64,000 nucleotides of DNA, taken from the NCBI RefSeq assembly GCF_025950235.1, contig NZ_JAPDDT010000015.1, positions 62,001 through 126,000 on the forward strand. Reading direction: 5' to 3'. The notes under the pieces were generated by a model, which saw nothing but the letters and a program-made list of their open reading frames with translations, was not told the DNA's origin and ran no database searches. Shown piece by piece: positions 1-9,718 of the stretch. A program made the position numbers and the translations under genes. Positions within the stretch are counted from its first letter, which is position 1, and the number at the start of each line of letters is the position of its first letter. This DNA comes from Luteolibacter arcticus (GTDB taxonomy: Bacteria; Verrucomicrobiota; Verrucomicrobiia; Verrucomicrobiales; Akkermansiaceae).

Positions 1-1
1 T

Positions 2-1444
2 GAGACGCCGTGGCTGCGCGAGGCGAAGGACGAGTCGGCTGCACGGCGTCGCGTCGGGCTCTTGTTCGATGACAACCACATGGACCGCGAGCTGGAGAAG
101 GCGCTGGCCAAGCTCAACGGAATGCAGCTTGGCAATGGCTTGTGGCCGTGGTTTCCCGGCGGCCGTGGTGATGAATACATCACACGCTATGTGGTGAGTG
201 GTTTTGCCCGGTTGCGTGCGCTCGGGGTTGCGACTGACATCACGCCGGCCTTGAAAGCGCTGACCGTCCTCGATGCCGATATCACCGATCGCTACGAGCG
301 TCTCGTGGAGCACAAGCTGCTGGGCAACGAGAACCTCGATCCGGAGATCGCCTTCCACCTCTACCTGCGGACCTTCTTCCTGAAGGACAAGGCGCTCAAG
401 GCGGGTGACAAGGTGGCCTTCGACTACTTCGCCGGCCAGGCCCGCAAGCATTGGACCAAGCTTGGAAGCCGCATGTCGCGCGCCCACGTGGCGCTGGCAC
501 TGCATCGCCTCGGCGACAAGGAGGTGCCTGCCTTGATCACCCGCTCGCTGAAGGAACATGCGACGGTCAACGAGGAGCAGGGGATGTATTGGAAGGACCG
601 CGACGGCGACGGCTGGTGGTGGTGGCAGGCCCCGGTCGAAACGCAGGCGATGATGATCGAGGCCTTCCGCGACATCGATGCCGACACCAAGGCGGTCGAG
701 GATTGCCAGGTCTGGCTGCTCAAGCAGAAGCAGGTTTCCGATTGGAAGACGACCAAGGCCACTTCCGATGCCGTTTACGCGCTGCTGCGGGGCGGCAAGA
801 ACTGGCTGGCCTCGGATGCCGTGCTCAAGATTTCACTCGGCGGCACCGAGGTGAAACCGGAGAGCGTCGAGGCCGGCACCGGCTTCTATGAGAGCCGCTT
901 CGCGGGCGAGGCGGTGAAGCCGGAGCTGGGCAAGATCGAGTTGAAGAAGGAGGACGAGGGCGTGAGCTGGGCCAGCGTGCATTGGCAGTATCTCGAGGAC
1001 ATGGCGAAGGTCACGTCGCACGGGCAGAGTTCGATGACGCTCGAGAAGTCGCTGTTCCTCCGCAAGAATACCGACAAGGGCCCGGTGCTCGAACCACTGA
1101 ATGGCCCCGTGAAGGTCGGCGACGAGCTCGTGACTCGCGTGATCCTGAAGAACGACCGCGCGATGGAGTACATCCACCTCAAGGATCTCCGTGGCAGCGG
1201 CACCGAGCCGGTCAATGTGCTGAGCGGCTATCGTTGGCAGGATGGCTTTGGCTACTATGAGGTGACGCGTGATACCGCCAGCCACTTCTTCATCGATCGT
1301 TTGCCGCCTGGGACGCATGTCTTTGAGACCAGCGTGCGGGTGCAACATGCGGGCAAGTATCAGACTGGCATCGCCGAGATCCGCTGCATGTATGCGCCGG
1401 AATTCAATGCGCATAGCGGGAGCGTGGAGATGACGGTGGAGTGA
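2..1444 (+). CDS. Alpha-2-macroglobulin family protein, C-terminal part (5' truncated by window edge)
   Basis: The reading frame is open from base 2, so the gene starts before the window; only about 480 C-terminal residues are present. The first half resembles the alpha/alpha-toroid thioester domain of bacterial alpha-2-macroglobulins, with the typical segment WPWFPGGRGDEYIT. The last 120 residues look like the bacterial MG10/receptor-binding-like beta domain. The thioester Cys-x-Glu-Gln motif, if present, would lie upstream and cannot be checked. Family members are periplasmic or surface protease traps. No gene follows on the same strand for about 4 kb, so this is probably the end of its transcription unit. 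The family call rests on domain resemblance. Confidence 0.8.
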   Translation, partial: ETPWLREAKDESAARRRVGLLFDDNHMDRELEKALAKLNGMQLGNGLWPWFPGGRGDEYITRYVVSGFARLRALGVATDITPALKALTVLDADITDRYERLVEHKLLGNENLDPEIAFHLYLRTFFLKDKALKAGDKVAFDYFAGQARKHWTKLGSRMSRAHVALALHRLGDKEVPALITRSLKEHATVNEEQGMYWKDRDGDGWWWWQAPVETQAMMIEAFRDIDADTKAVEDCQVWLLKQKQVSDWKTTKATSDAVYALLRGGKNWLASDAVLKISLGGTEVKPESVEAGTGFYESRFAGEAVKPELGKIELKKEDEGVSWASVHWQYLEDMAKVTSHGQSSMTLEKSLFLRKNTDKGPVLEPLNGPVKVGDELVTRVILKNDRAMEYIHLKDLRGSGTEPVNVLSGYRWQDGFGYYEVTRDTASHFFIDRLPPGTHVFETSVRVQHAGKYQTGIAEIRCMYAPEFNAHSGSVEMTVE

Positions 1445-1644
1445 GGGGGGACTGGTGAGTCTATGGGGAGCGCGGGATTTGGTCCGCTTGAGGGACCATT
1501 CGGGCGGAATGAATTCCGCGTTCCCAGTGACTGCTCAGACTGGCGAGTCGCTCGGTCGGAAGGGCGGGCTGGCGAGGGTGGCTTCCGCTGTGTGCCACCG
1601 CGTCTACGTTTCGGAAGCTGTGCCAATCGTGGCAGCGGGCTTCA

Positions 1645-4600
1645 TCACGGTTTGACGTAGAAGAAGCGATAGTCGGAGAGGCTGAGCGGGAGGTTGGTGG
1701 TGAGGTCGTAGCGGGCGCGGAAGCGGGCTCCTCTCAGCGGGATCGAATAGGGGGTCGAGATCTCGTTCGGGGCCGTCTTGTTAGACACGCCGAAGCGGTT
1801 GCGGACCGGGCCGGCGCCATTGCGAAGGGCGACGACTTCCCACGGTCCGCCGGCGACCGAGGTCTCGACGAGCATGGTCATGTCGGGCGGCATCGGCGCG
1901 GAAATGCTCACCGTCGGGTAACCCCGGTAGTAGGTGTCGTCGTGGGTCAGCGTGACCACCGGCAGGCTTCCCACCTGTTCTTCGACGTAGCGCTGGAGAT
2001 CGGGACGGGTATCGCCGGGGAGTTCCGGGGCGTAGCGCTGCCAGAGTGCGAAGCTGCCGGCGCGGTCGAAGGGCACGGAGAGGATCCCCTCCCAGACGGA
2101 ATAGAGGAAGCTGTCCTTGCTGATGACGCTCTTGCCGAAGCTCGACAGGTCGGTCAGGCGAAGCCCCGTTTCCTCGTCATAGATGGCGTGGTAATAGTCA
2201 TCGGCCCGCAGGCCCTCGCCTCGCGAGAAGTTCCTGAGTGGCAGCAAGCGCGCCGACGATGGCGACGGAGTGATTTCCAAGGTCACCGGGTCGAAACGGA
2301 AGACGCCATTGAAGGCGCGGGCGATCACGCTGCCATCGTCCGCGAGATCGACGTTGATGCCGAATTGCGATGGTGCCCACGTGGCTGCCGGGGAGTGGAA
2401 CACCTGTCCGGTTTTCAGCGATGGGAGGGATCCGAAGCGAATCACGGCACCGGCGAAGAGTGCACCGTGTTCCTTCTTGGGAAGGCCGGGCGGGCGCCAC
2501 TCGGCATTTGGCACGCCGAGCCACAGGGCCCCGCCGGCGAAGGTCATGCTGCTGCCTCCGCTCTCGCCAGCGAGCTTCACGCTGGCGACCTGCTTGAAGG
2601 TTGCGCGGCTGTAGAGATGGAGGCCGCCCGGAGTCTTGCGCTTGCCGTGCTGGTCGCTGGCCGAGGCGATGGCGACGTACTTGTCGTCGAAGGCCACGGT
2701 CGGATCGTCATAGTATTTCCAAGGAATCACCGCGCGGTCATTGCCGGTGGCCGCATCCAGGATGCAGATCGTGCGCGTCGTCTTGGTGGAGCTGTTGGGA
2801 GAGTCCACATATTGGATTGCCTCGACGAAGATGTCCTTGCCCATGTCGATGATCCGCTCGCCGAATCCCCGGTGCTTGAGCTTCGCGGGTGCCCAGATGG
2901 TACGACGGACCTCGTAGGTCGCGGCGTCGAGTTCCTGGATGCAGCCGCTGGACTTCTTGGACGCCGGCTGGCGCGCTTCCGGGAAGCCTACCCAGAGGCT
3001 GTCGCCGCGGCGCATGAAGCCGCCGATGCCGTCCTTGGCAAGGGCGGGGTCCAGAGGGATTTGCGTGTACTGGGCCTCGTAGTCGCTGGGCGAAGGCTCG
3101 AGCAGGTATTGCTCGGCGATGAAGCCGGCGGAGTCGTAGAATTGCAGCCGGATGGGAGCTCGTTCCCGGTGGGTGACCATTTCGGAATTGATCGGCAGGT
3201 CGAAGCGCAGAGTAGTGCCATCCGCCGGGATCGCCAGATCGGCGGGGCTCAGCGGGCAGTACTCCGCATGGAGGCCTTCGGTGCCGTGTTCCATTCGTGC
3301 GGAACTGACGACGAGCCTCGCGGGGATCGCGGCGGTCGTGCGCTCGGCCGCCGTTGCTTCGATCAGGCCGGGAGCGCCGCCTTCGACGGCATTCGCGATG
3401 CGGAGGTGCCAGCCGGGCAGCGTGCGCCTTCCGGAAAGGGACCACTGAACCGAGTTTGAGCCGTAGGTCGTGCCGCCACCAAGGCGGCAGGTCACGCCGT
3501 CCGCCGTGGCGGTCAGTCCCATGCCTCCGGAGGGACCGTAATAGCCATTGATGGAAGTGGTATCGATCCGCTGGCTGTCGAGCGAGAGTTCGACGGTTTC
3601 CAGCAAGGTTCCTGTGAGGGGGTCGCTCACTTGAAGTTGATTGCGGCCGATAGCCTGATAGAGGAGGCCGTCTCCCCCGGTGAGGATTAATGGCAACCGG
3701 TCGTAGGGAGGGGGCAGTGCCGGGGCGGGGTCCGCGGAGATCCACCTCTGGACGCCGCTGCCTTCGATCACGGCCACCTCATCGGTCTTGAGGGGGAGAT
3801 TGGCGTTCTCGATGCCGGTGATCTCCAGCAGCAGTGTTTCGTGGGGCTCGGGCGTGAGATCTTCCTTGAGAACCAAAGAGCCTTCGGCTTCCACCGCTCC
3901 GGGCGGGAAGGTGATCCATTGGTCGAAGACAGTGTAGTCGGCACCCGGCGTGGCGGTGCCGCCATTCTTGCTGGCGACGCGCACGCGCACTGTGGCGGCG
4001 GACGGGCGGTCGAGCCGCGCTTTTACCGGCAGCACCCCGGAGATTTCCGGGCTGCGGCTGGGGATCAGGAAGGCGGTGGCAGCCGTCCCGGGAGTGGCGT
4101 CGGCGATCTGCAGCGGCTGGTTCCAAGCCTTGCGCGTGACCACCTGGTAGCCATTGAAGGATATCGGGCTGGAATCGATGCCCAGGGTCCACACGGGATC
4201 GCTACCGGAAAGATCACAATGCAGTATCACCGACGGATCGTTCGACGTGCCGGGCAAGGTGAACCACATCCCGGTGGGGGTGCGGGCATTGACATTGACG
4301 TCCAGCGCGGGGCCGAGCAGCACGCGGGAGCGGGGTTGGGCGGACTCCGGGAGGTCCAGCGGCTCGCGGTCCTGGCTTCCGGAGCGAATCAGCATCGGAC
4401 GAAGCGCGCGCTGCGCGTCCATCTCCCCGATGATGATCTTCCCGTGATGAAACGCGAAGACCTCCGAGCGAGCGGGGAGAGTCCAGGATTCTAGCACTGC
4501 GCCGGTGGCGACGCTGCGGCGTTCGAGCCAGCGCTGGCCATCGCCGAGGTCATCGGCGGAAAGCACCAGCAGCTCGCCACCGTCGAGCATCAACTTGTGG

Positions 4601-5196
4601 ACGTAATAGCCGCGGGAGGGAATGGACAGGCTTTCGCCCTCGCGCGGGTAGATCGCGAATGAGAGCCGGCCGTCCGTCGCGACGAAGGTGTTTTCGCCGA
4701 TGTCGGAGCTTCCCAAGTAGAGATCGGCGATGGACCAGAGTTGTTCGCCGGTGGCGGAGGCGAGAACGTCCACCCGGTAGGCAGAGTCTTCCGGATCCCA
4801 GTAATTGTAGAGCAGGTAGCCGTTCCGGATGGAAGTCGGCCAGCGGTCGGCGGGCAGCCAGGGCGCGCCTTCCTGCCAGGTGCCGTTTTGCCAATGGTAG
4901 GCTTTCTCGATGCCGTTAGGAGCTCCCCACGAGTTCTTGGCCGGGATCAGGGCGACGGAGCCGCAGAGAATCCCATTCAGGTAGTCGCCATTGGCCGTGG
5001 CGAAGCCGGCGGGAGCCTGGCGCGAGGGCTCCGCGAGATAGGGGATGAAGCCGGGATCCTCGTCCAAGGGAAGTTCAGCCGACCACGCGGAGGGCATGCT
5101 GCCAAGCAGGGCGAGGATAGGGAGAAAGCGGGGTGCGCGCACGGGCGGGAGGCTGTGGCGCTCGCTCGCTAGGATCAAGCAAGTTAGGCAAGACAT
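1645..5196 (-). CDS. Large secreted protein with Calx-beta domain (1183 aa)
   Basis: The N-terminus carries a signal peptide: a hydrophobic run around residues 24-36 ending SAWSA. Residues about 385-470 match a Calx-beta domain, with the hallmark GTATPGADYTVF and PEPHETLLLEI segments. The flanking regions, about 350 residues before and 700 after, are rich in short beta-strands with repeated Trp and Gly turns and read like propeller or WD-like repeats, which I cannot assign to a named family. The C-terminal 100 residues resemble fibronectin-like strands. Transcription diverges from the SHD1 gene at 5399. The role is unknown; an extracellular adhesion or matrix protein is plausible from the Calx-beta fold only. 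Confidence 0.85.
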   Translation of the reverse strand: MSCLTCLILASERHSLPPVRAPRFLPILALLGSMPSAWSAELPLDEDPGFIPYLAEPSRQAPAGFATANGDYLNGILCGSVALIPAKNSWGAPNGIEKAYHWQNGTWQEGAPWLPADRWPTSIRNGYLLYNYWDPEDSAYRVDVLASATGEQLWSIADLYLGSSDIGENTFVATDGRLSFAIYPREGESLSIPSRGYYVHKLMLDGGELLVLSADDLGDGQRWLERRSVATGAVLESWTLPARSEVFAFHHGKIIIGEMDAQRALRPMLIRSGSQDREPLDLPESAQPRSRVLLGPALDVNVNARTPTGMWFTLPGTSNDPSVILHCDLSGSDPVWTLGIDSSPISFNGYQVVTRKAWNQPLQIADATPGTAATAFLIPSRSPEISGVLPVKARLDRPSAATVRVRVASKNGGTATPGADYTVFDQWITFPPGAVEAEGSLVLKEDLTPEPHETLLLEITGIENANLPLKTDEVAVIEGSGVQRWISADPAPALPPPYDRLPLILTGGDGLLYQAIGRNQLQVSDPLTGTLLETVELSLDSQRIDTTSINGYYGPSGGMGLTATADGVTCRLGGGTTYGSNSVQWSLSGRRTLPGWHLRIANAVEGGAPGLIEATAAERTTAAIPARLVVSSARMEHGTEGLHAEYCPLSPADLAIPADGTTLRFDLPINSEMVTHRERAPIRLQFYDSAGFIAEQYLLEPSPSDYEAQYTQIPLDPALAKDGIGGFMRRGDSLWVGFPEARQPASKKSSGCIQELDAATYEVRRTIWAPAKLKHRGFGERIIDMGKDIFVEAIQYVDSPNSSTKTTRTICILDAATGNDRAVIPWKYYDDPTVAFDDKYVAIASASDQHGKRKTPGGLHLYSRATFKQVASVKLAGESGGSSMTFAGGALWLGVPNAEWRPPGLPKKEHGALFAGAVIRFGSLPSLKTGQVFHSPAATWAPSQFGINVDLADDGSVIARAFNGVFRFDPVTLEITPSPSSARLLPLRNFSRGEGLRADDYYHAIYDEETGLRLTDLSSFGKSVISKDSFLYSVWEGILSVPFDRAGSFALWQRYAPELPGDTRPDLQRYVEEQVGSLPVVTLTHDDTYYRGYPTVSISAPMPPDMTMLVETSVAGGPWEVVALRNGAGPVRNRFGVSNKTAPNEISTPYSIPLRGARFRARYDLTTNLPLSLSDYRFFYVKP

Positions 5197-5398
5197 GTTC
5201 TTTCCGCATCATCGGGAATGGCGATTTGCCCGGGTCATGATGTGACTTTCGTGTTTTCCCGTAGGCTGACGATGGGCTGTTGTCGCGCGGGGCGATCTGT
5301 CCGCGGCGGAAATTGCCCTCTGTCCGGAGGTTTAGTCCCCGCGAAATTCTCCGATTTTAGGTTGGAGCCGCGCCGCGCGTCGCTTAGCAAGTCTATCC

Positions 5399-6649
5399 GT
5401 GAAAAGGACACCCGCACTCTGGCTCCTCGCCTCCCTGTGCCTCCCCGTGCTGAACGCGGGGGAGACGCGAATCTGGACCTCCCGCAAGGGCAGTACCGTT
5501 GAAGCCGAACTGCTCAAGCAGGACGGCGTCAATGCCACCCTCCTCCCCAAGGACGGCAAGCAACTCGTCCTCAAGCTGGACGACCTGAGTCTGGCCGACC
5601 GCCAGTTCCTCGTCGAAACCGGCGGGGCGGATCCCAAGATCCTGGTCACCGGCGAGGTAGGCGAACCCGAGAAGCAGGTCCGGATCGACACCTCCACCAT
5701 CAAGAAGCTCAAGGACCAGACCCTGGAATTCGGGTCGGAGTCGGAAGCGACTTTCGAACTCACCGAGAGCGAGCATTTCCTGATCGCCAGTGCCGGTGAC
5801 GTGCGCGCGAATGCCGCGGCCGAGACCGCCGAGCGGGTCTGGCATGGGATGGCCTTCCAGCACATGAATTTCCGCCGCGACTGGGAGGACAAGAAGATGC
5901 TGATCATCCTGGCCGAAAAGCGTGAGGCCTACACCGCGCTTGGCAATTGGTACAAGGAATTCCTCCGCGGCAAGGATGCTGGCGACGCTGCCGTCCGGGT
6001 CGGTGCCATGTGGGAGAAAGCTGGTGCAACCTCGATCAATCTCGATGAGACCATCATGAAGCGCTTCAACCTCTTCGACGAGGCGCCGGTCTTCAACGTC
6101 ACGGACGCGAGCCAATACAAGAAGCCGATGACGCCTTTCCTGATCCACTCGCTCTCGAAGGATCTGTTGGGCAAGCAAATGGGCAACGTGAGCTCCTACG
6201 GTGCCGAGGGTTACTTCGCCATCCTGACCGGCCACGGTTTCTACAAGGAGATCTCGCTTGGAGGAAAGAGCGAGACCCAGCTGCTGGCCGCCACCGGCAC
6301 GGACGGTGAGGGATTTGAATCGAAGAAGGGCTTCGAGGACGGCACTTCGTGGGCCCGCGAGTTGAAGTCGATGGTCCGCAAGGGCGACATCAAGCCGGAA
6401 CTCGAGCCGATGCTCAAGTGGACCGCCGAGGAGCTGAAGCCCGAGAAGATCGTGATGATCTACGCCTTCGCCTACTACATGGAGAGCACCCCGGCGCGTC
6501 TGAACAGCTTCGCCGCGATGGTCCGCCGGATCGAATCCTCGAACCAGGTGCCGGCTCCGGTTGAGATCGCGACGCTCTTCGGCTTCGACAGCGTCGAGGC
6601 CTTCAACGCTGACTGGACCAAATTCATCAAGGAAGGACCCTTCAAGTAA
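5399..6649 (+). CDS. Exported SHD1-domain protein of unknown function (416 aa)
   Basis: It starts at GTG 5399, which places a clear signal peptide (MKRTPALWLLASLCLPVLNAG) at the N-terminus. Residues about 24-75 form an SLA1-homology-1-like module, WTSRKGSTVEAELLK followed by LADRQF, a small beta domain frequent in exported proteins of Planctomycetes and Verrucomicrobia. The remaining 330 residues are mixed alpha/beta with no catalytic motif that I recognise. The gene lies 8 bp upstream of the SHD1/retropepsin gene, so the two are probably co-transcribed and act in the same envelope compartment. The function is unknown. Confidence 0.85.
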   Translation: MKRTPALWLLASLCLPVLNAGETRIWTSRKGSTVEAELLKQDGVNATLLPKDGKQLVLKLDDLSLADRQFLVETGGADPKILVTGEVGEPEKQVRIDTSTIKKLKDQTLEFGSESEATFELTESEHFLIASAGDVRANAAAETAERVWHGMAFQHMNFRRDWEDKKMLIILAEKREAYTALGNWYKEFLRGKDAGDAAVRVGAMWEKAGATSINLDETIMKRFNLFDEAPVFNVTDASQYKKPMTPFLIHSLSKDLLGKQMGNVSSYGAEGYFAILTGHGFYKEISLGGKSETQLLAATGTDGEGFESKKGFEDGTSWARELKSMVRKGDIKPELEPMLKWTAEELKPEKIVMIYAFAYYMESTPARLNSFAAMVRRIESSNQVPAPVEIATLFGFDSVEAFNADWTKFIKEGPFK

Positions 6650-6657
6650 GCTGCCCC

Positions 6658-8070
6658 ATGAAACGCACTCTTTTCGCTGCCCTGTTGCTTGCCCTTTCGC
6701 CGGTCGTTTCCGCCCAGGACGCCGCCGGTGCCGTCGAGTACCGCGACTTTGTCGGTCCTGGCGGCAAGCCGATCTCGGCTGTGATCGTGGACAAGACCGA
6801 CACCGAGGTGGTCCTGCTCCTGAAGAACGGCAAGCGCACCACGGTGGCGCTCGACAAGCTCGGCCCGCTCGATCGCGACTACATCTCCTCCTGGAGCAAG
6901 GAGAAGGCGGTCTTCCTGCAGAAGTGCCGAAATCTGACCATTCGCCAGGTCCTCGAGCTGCGCGGCTACGAGTCCTTCGTCTTCCGCTTCGAGAACAACT
7001 CGATCTTCATCGACGGCAAGCTCAACGGGACGCCCGGCAAGTTCCTCATCGACACCGGTGCCGGCACCAGCCTGCTCCACATTCCCTTTGCCAAGACCGC
7101 CAATTGCGAGGTCGGGCCGCTGGATGAAGTGATCCGTGGCGTGGCCGGCGAGGCTCCGGCTGGCTGGACCGACGTGCCGACCGTGGCCTTCGGCGAGTCT
7201 GTTTTCAAAGGGCGCAAGATTCTCGCCACGGACCTGACCAATGGCTTGCCCGAGGGCTCGAAGGCACCGGAGGACGCCATCCTCGGCGCAGACATCCTGA
7301 GCCAGCTCGATGCGGTGATCTCCTATCCTGAGCGCCGCATTTTCCTGCGCCCGGACAAGTCCGACGAAGCAGCGGTCGAAGGCGTGGATGAAGCCGAGGA
7401 AGGCGACGAGGCGGTGGCCTTCCGGATTTTCAAGACCAAGGACAACCAGACCTACCGGGGCAAGGTGACCTCCAAGACCCCGACGGTGGTCACCCTGAGC
7501 TTGGTCGGTGGCAAGACCTTGCAGGTGCCCGTTTCAAAGTTGCAGCCGGCCGATGCCGAGTATGTCTCGAACTGGAGCGAGGCCGGGGCCTTCTTCCTCC
7601 AGCACTGCCAGAGTCTCAAGATCCAGGAGCTGCTGGAGCTTCGCAAATACCAGTCCTTCGAGTACGAGCGCCGGGGCAATCACATCTTCGTGGATGGCAC
7701 GCTCAACGACAACAAGGTCACCTACATGATCGACACCGGTGCCGACGGCACTTGCCTGCACATCGAGGCGGCCAAGAAGTACGGTTGTGAAGTCGGCCCG
7801 TTGGATGTGTGGGTCTATGGCATTGGTGGCAAGGCACCCGCCGCCGTCACGATGATCCCGAAGCTCACCATGGGCGACGCCGTGCTGACCAACCGCAAGA
7901 TCCTCTCCACCGATCTCAACCGCGGAGGCGGAGCCGAGGCAATGGGTCACGTCGGGTTGTTCGGTGCCGATTTCATGCGCGAGCTGGAAGCCGTGATCAC
8001 CTATCGCGAGAACCGGATCTTCCTTATACAGCGCGCCATGCCAGTGGCCCCGGTGGATCCGAAGAAGTGA
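6658..8070 (+). CDS. Exported tandem SHD1/retropepsin-like aspartic protease (470 aa)
   Basis: A signal peptide (cleavage after SAQ, near residue 20) precedes two copies of the same module pair. The first is SHD1 (about 28-75) then a retropepsin-like domain with FLIDTGAGTS, Asp132. The second is SHD1 (about 250-300) then a retropepsin-like domain with YMIDTGADGT, Asp359. Each protease unit has the Asp-Thr-Gly motif and later a GADI/GADF segment with hydrophobic strands. Retropepsins are active as dimers of two DTG units, so the duplication could make a self-contained pseudodimer, as in pepsin. This last point is inference. It is translated 8 bp after the preceding SHD1 gene. Confidence 0.87.
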   Translation: MKRTLFAALLLALSPVVSAQDAAGAVEYRDFVGPGGKPISAVIVDKTDTEVVLLLKNGKRTTVALDKLGPLDRDYISSWSKEKAVFLQKCRNLTIRQVLELRGYESFVFRFENNSIFIDGKLNGTPGKFLIDTGAGTSLLHIPFAKTANCEVGPLDEVIRGVAGEAPAGWTDVPTVAFGESVFKGRKILATDLTNGLPEGSKAPEDAILGADILSQLDAVISYPERRIFLRPDKSDEAAVEGVDEAEEGDEAVAFRIFKTKDNQTYRGKVTSKTPTVVTLSLVGGKTLQVPVSKLQPADAEYVSNWSEAGAFFLQHCQSLKIQELLELRKYQSFEYERRGNHIFVDGTLNDNKVTYMIDTGADGTCLHIEAAKKYGCEVGPLDVWVYGIGGKAPAAVTMIPKLTMGDAVLTNRKILSTDLNRGGGAEAMGHVGLFGADFMRELEAVITYRENRIFLIQRAMPVAPVDPKK

Positions 8071-8144
8071 ACCTGTTCGCGAGTCGTCGCCAGGCGCGAT
8101 GAGCCGTTGAAGAAACCGAATAGGCCGGGTCCTGGACGTTGTTA

Positions 8145-8172
8145 GAGAGCTCCGGCTGCTGCTGGAGCTCTC
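8145..8172. terminator. Perfect 9-bp inverted repeat between convergent genes
   Basis: GAGAGCTCC at 8145-8153 is the exact reverse complement of 8164-8172, with a 10-nt loop. It lies between the 3' ends of the protease gene and the convergent gene ending at 8171, where a bidirectional terminator is expected. Neither strand shows a T-run after the stem, so intrinsic termination is uncertain. Confidence 0.45.
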
Positions 8173-9718
8173 ACTCGTGCTCCGCCTTTATCGGGACCTC
8201 GATGTCGTCGCTGGTGATCGCGGGATCGGGGCCTTGGCTGGCGATGATGGCCTGGGGGTTGCCGGCCTTCTCCCGGATGACCAGGCGGTAAGGGCGTCCC
8301 CATGGATCGACGGGAACGCTTTCGATGAGCTTCACCCAGCGCCTGGGGAGCGGGGCTCCACGCGGTCTTTCCACGAGGGCGGCGAAGCCCTGCTGCTCCG
8401 TGGGATAGGCACCGCTGGTGATCCGGTAGGCGTCGAGGGCAGCACCGAGGACGTCGCTGTCGTCCCTCACTTGCTCCCGCTTGGAGCGCAATTCCTCGGT
8501 GTCTTTCAGTTCCTCCTCGGTGGGGGCTGTGAGCCGGATGAGTTTGTTCCGGTCGCGCACGACGGTGACGCCGGGAATGCTGCCCTGGACCAGGGTATTC
8601 GTCTCGGGTGAGAGGACAAACGTGCCGGTCAGCGCGGGCGAGTCGCCGTGCTGGCTGGAGACCCACCCGCCAGCGTCTAGGCAATCCTGGAAATACTGCG
8701 GGGGTGTCCTGCCGTTTGAGGACAGGGTGATGGTCAGCGGCTTGGCGGCGGAGGGCTGCACTGAGAAAACGACCGCGTGGAGAAAGGCTGCCAGATTCCC
8801 CGGATCGATGAGGCCGAAGCCAAGGAAAGCCGCGGTGCCAGTGGGTGATTCATGGATCGACCAGTGAAGCCACGAGCCCCCCTCGAACAAGGCATTGAGC
8901 TGCGGGTTGGCGGAGTCGGAGGGATTGAATCGATCGTAGTAGAGAGTGTAGGGTTGTCCGAGGATATTGAGGGGCTTGTCGTAGGTGTCGCCGGTCCAGA
9001 CCGGGAGCAGGTACCATGTCGGCCGCTCGCTCTCATCCTCGCTGCGGGGACGGAATGGAATCAGCACCGGCGGACGTGCGGGAGTGGCCGCGGTTTTCGT
9101 GACGCCGGGGAAGACGACGCGGGCGATCCCGGAGCGGTCGGTCTCCACGCGACAGCCGGGGACGGGTGTGGGCGCGATCGGCGGCTCCTCGGGATCCGCC
9201 AGCACGACATATCTGCCGGCAAATTTGTCTGCCCATGACTTGTCGGCGGGGTTGTCGCAGATGACTTCGATCTGTAGCGGGAACTTCGGCGTGGCGTTCG
9301 TCGAGCGGAGCAAGCACTGCAACGTGGCGGCCATCACCTGCTCGCGGGTGTAGGGGCTGTAGGCTGGGGCGGGCCATGCCTTCACGCGCAGGTTCACGGG
9401 CTTGGCGGGGACTTGGGTCGAGTCCTGGGGATCGACGACGATGCCGAAGACGTGGGCTAGGTTTTGGTCGAGCGCGGTGCCTTCCTTCCACTCCATGGCA
9501 CCAAACAAGGAGGGCCGGGGAGCGCTAATGATGGAGTGGGTGTCGTAGCCGTAGTTGCTCTCCATGGCCACCGGGCCGAGCGGAATGGAGGCGGGATCCG
9601 CGAAGGCGCCGAGATTGACGGGTTGCTCGATGGTGCCAACGCCGACATTGGTCGCTTCGACCCGGGGGGCGAAGCTGCCGATCATCACCGCGACGATCAT
9701 GGGGGAGGGGAAGCGCAT
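8171..9718 (-). CDS. Exported protein with C-terminal GspG-like domain (515 aa)
   Basis: The N-terminus is a signal peptide (MRFPSPMIVAVMIGSFAPRVEA). Residues about 30-400 are beta-rich with a proline-rich segment near 165-220 and no recognisable family. Residues about 420-505 match the C-terminal globular part of the type II secretion major pseudopilin GspG: LDAYRITSGAYPTEQQG, then VDPWGRPY. The N-terminal pseudopilin helix and prepilin-peptidase site are absent, so the domain is fused to a different exported protein and cannot be assembled as a normal pseudopilin. Two small genes with the same domain lie at 12812 and 13254. The function is unknown. Confidence 0.83.
   Translation of the reverse strand: MRFPSPMIVAVMIGSFAPRVEATNVGVGTIEQPVNLGAFADPASIPLGPVAMESNYGYDTHSIISAPRPSLFGAMEWKEGTALDQNLAHVFGIVVDPQDSTQVPAKPVNLRVKAWPAPAYSPYTREQVMAATLQCLLRSTNATPKFPLQIEVICDNPADKSWADKFAGRYVVLADPEEPPIAPTPVPGCRVETDRSGIARVVFPGVTKTAATPARPPVLIPFRPRSEDESERPTWYLLPVWTGDTYDKPLNILGQPYTLYYDRFNPSDSANPQLNALFEGGSWLHWSIHESPTGTAAFLGFGLIDPGNLAAFLHAVVFSVQPSAAKPLTITLSSNGRTPPQYFQDCLDAGGWVSSQHGDSPALTGTFVLSPETNTLVQGSIPGVTVVRDRNKLIRLTAPTEEELKDTEELRSKREQVRDDSDVLGAALDAYRITSGAYPTEQQGFAALVERPRGAPLPRRWVKLIESVPVDPWGRPYRLVIREKAGNPQAIIASQGPDPAITSDDIEVPIKAEHE

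Noticed and set aside
1504..1519. GCGGAA-TGAA-TTCCGC palindrome downstream of the alpha-2-macroglobulin gene
   Set aside because: A 6-bp stem without a T-run is too short to call a terminator or a repeat element from this one copy.
1942..3459. 505-codon open frame on the plus strand opposite the Calx-beta gene
   Set aside because: It is a mirror frame in GC-rich coding sequence; composition is Arg/Ala/Gly-heavy with no recognisable domain, and the minus-strand gene has a signal peptide and a Calx-beta domain.
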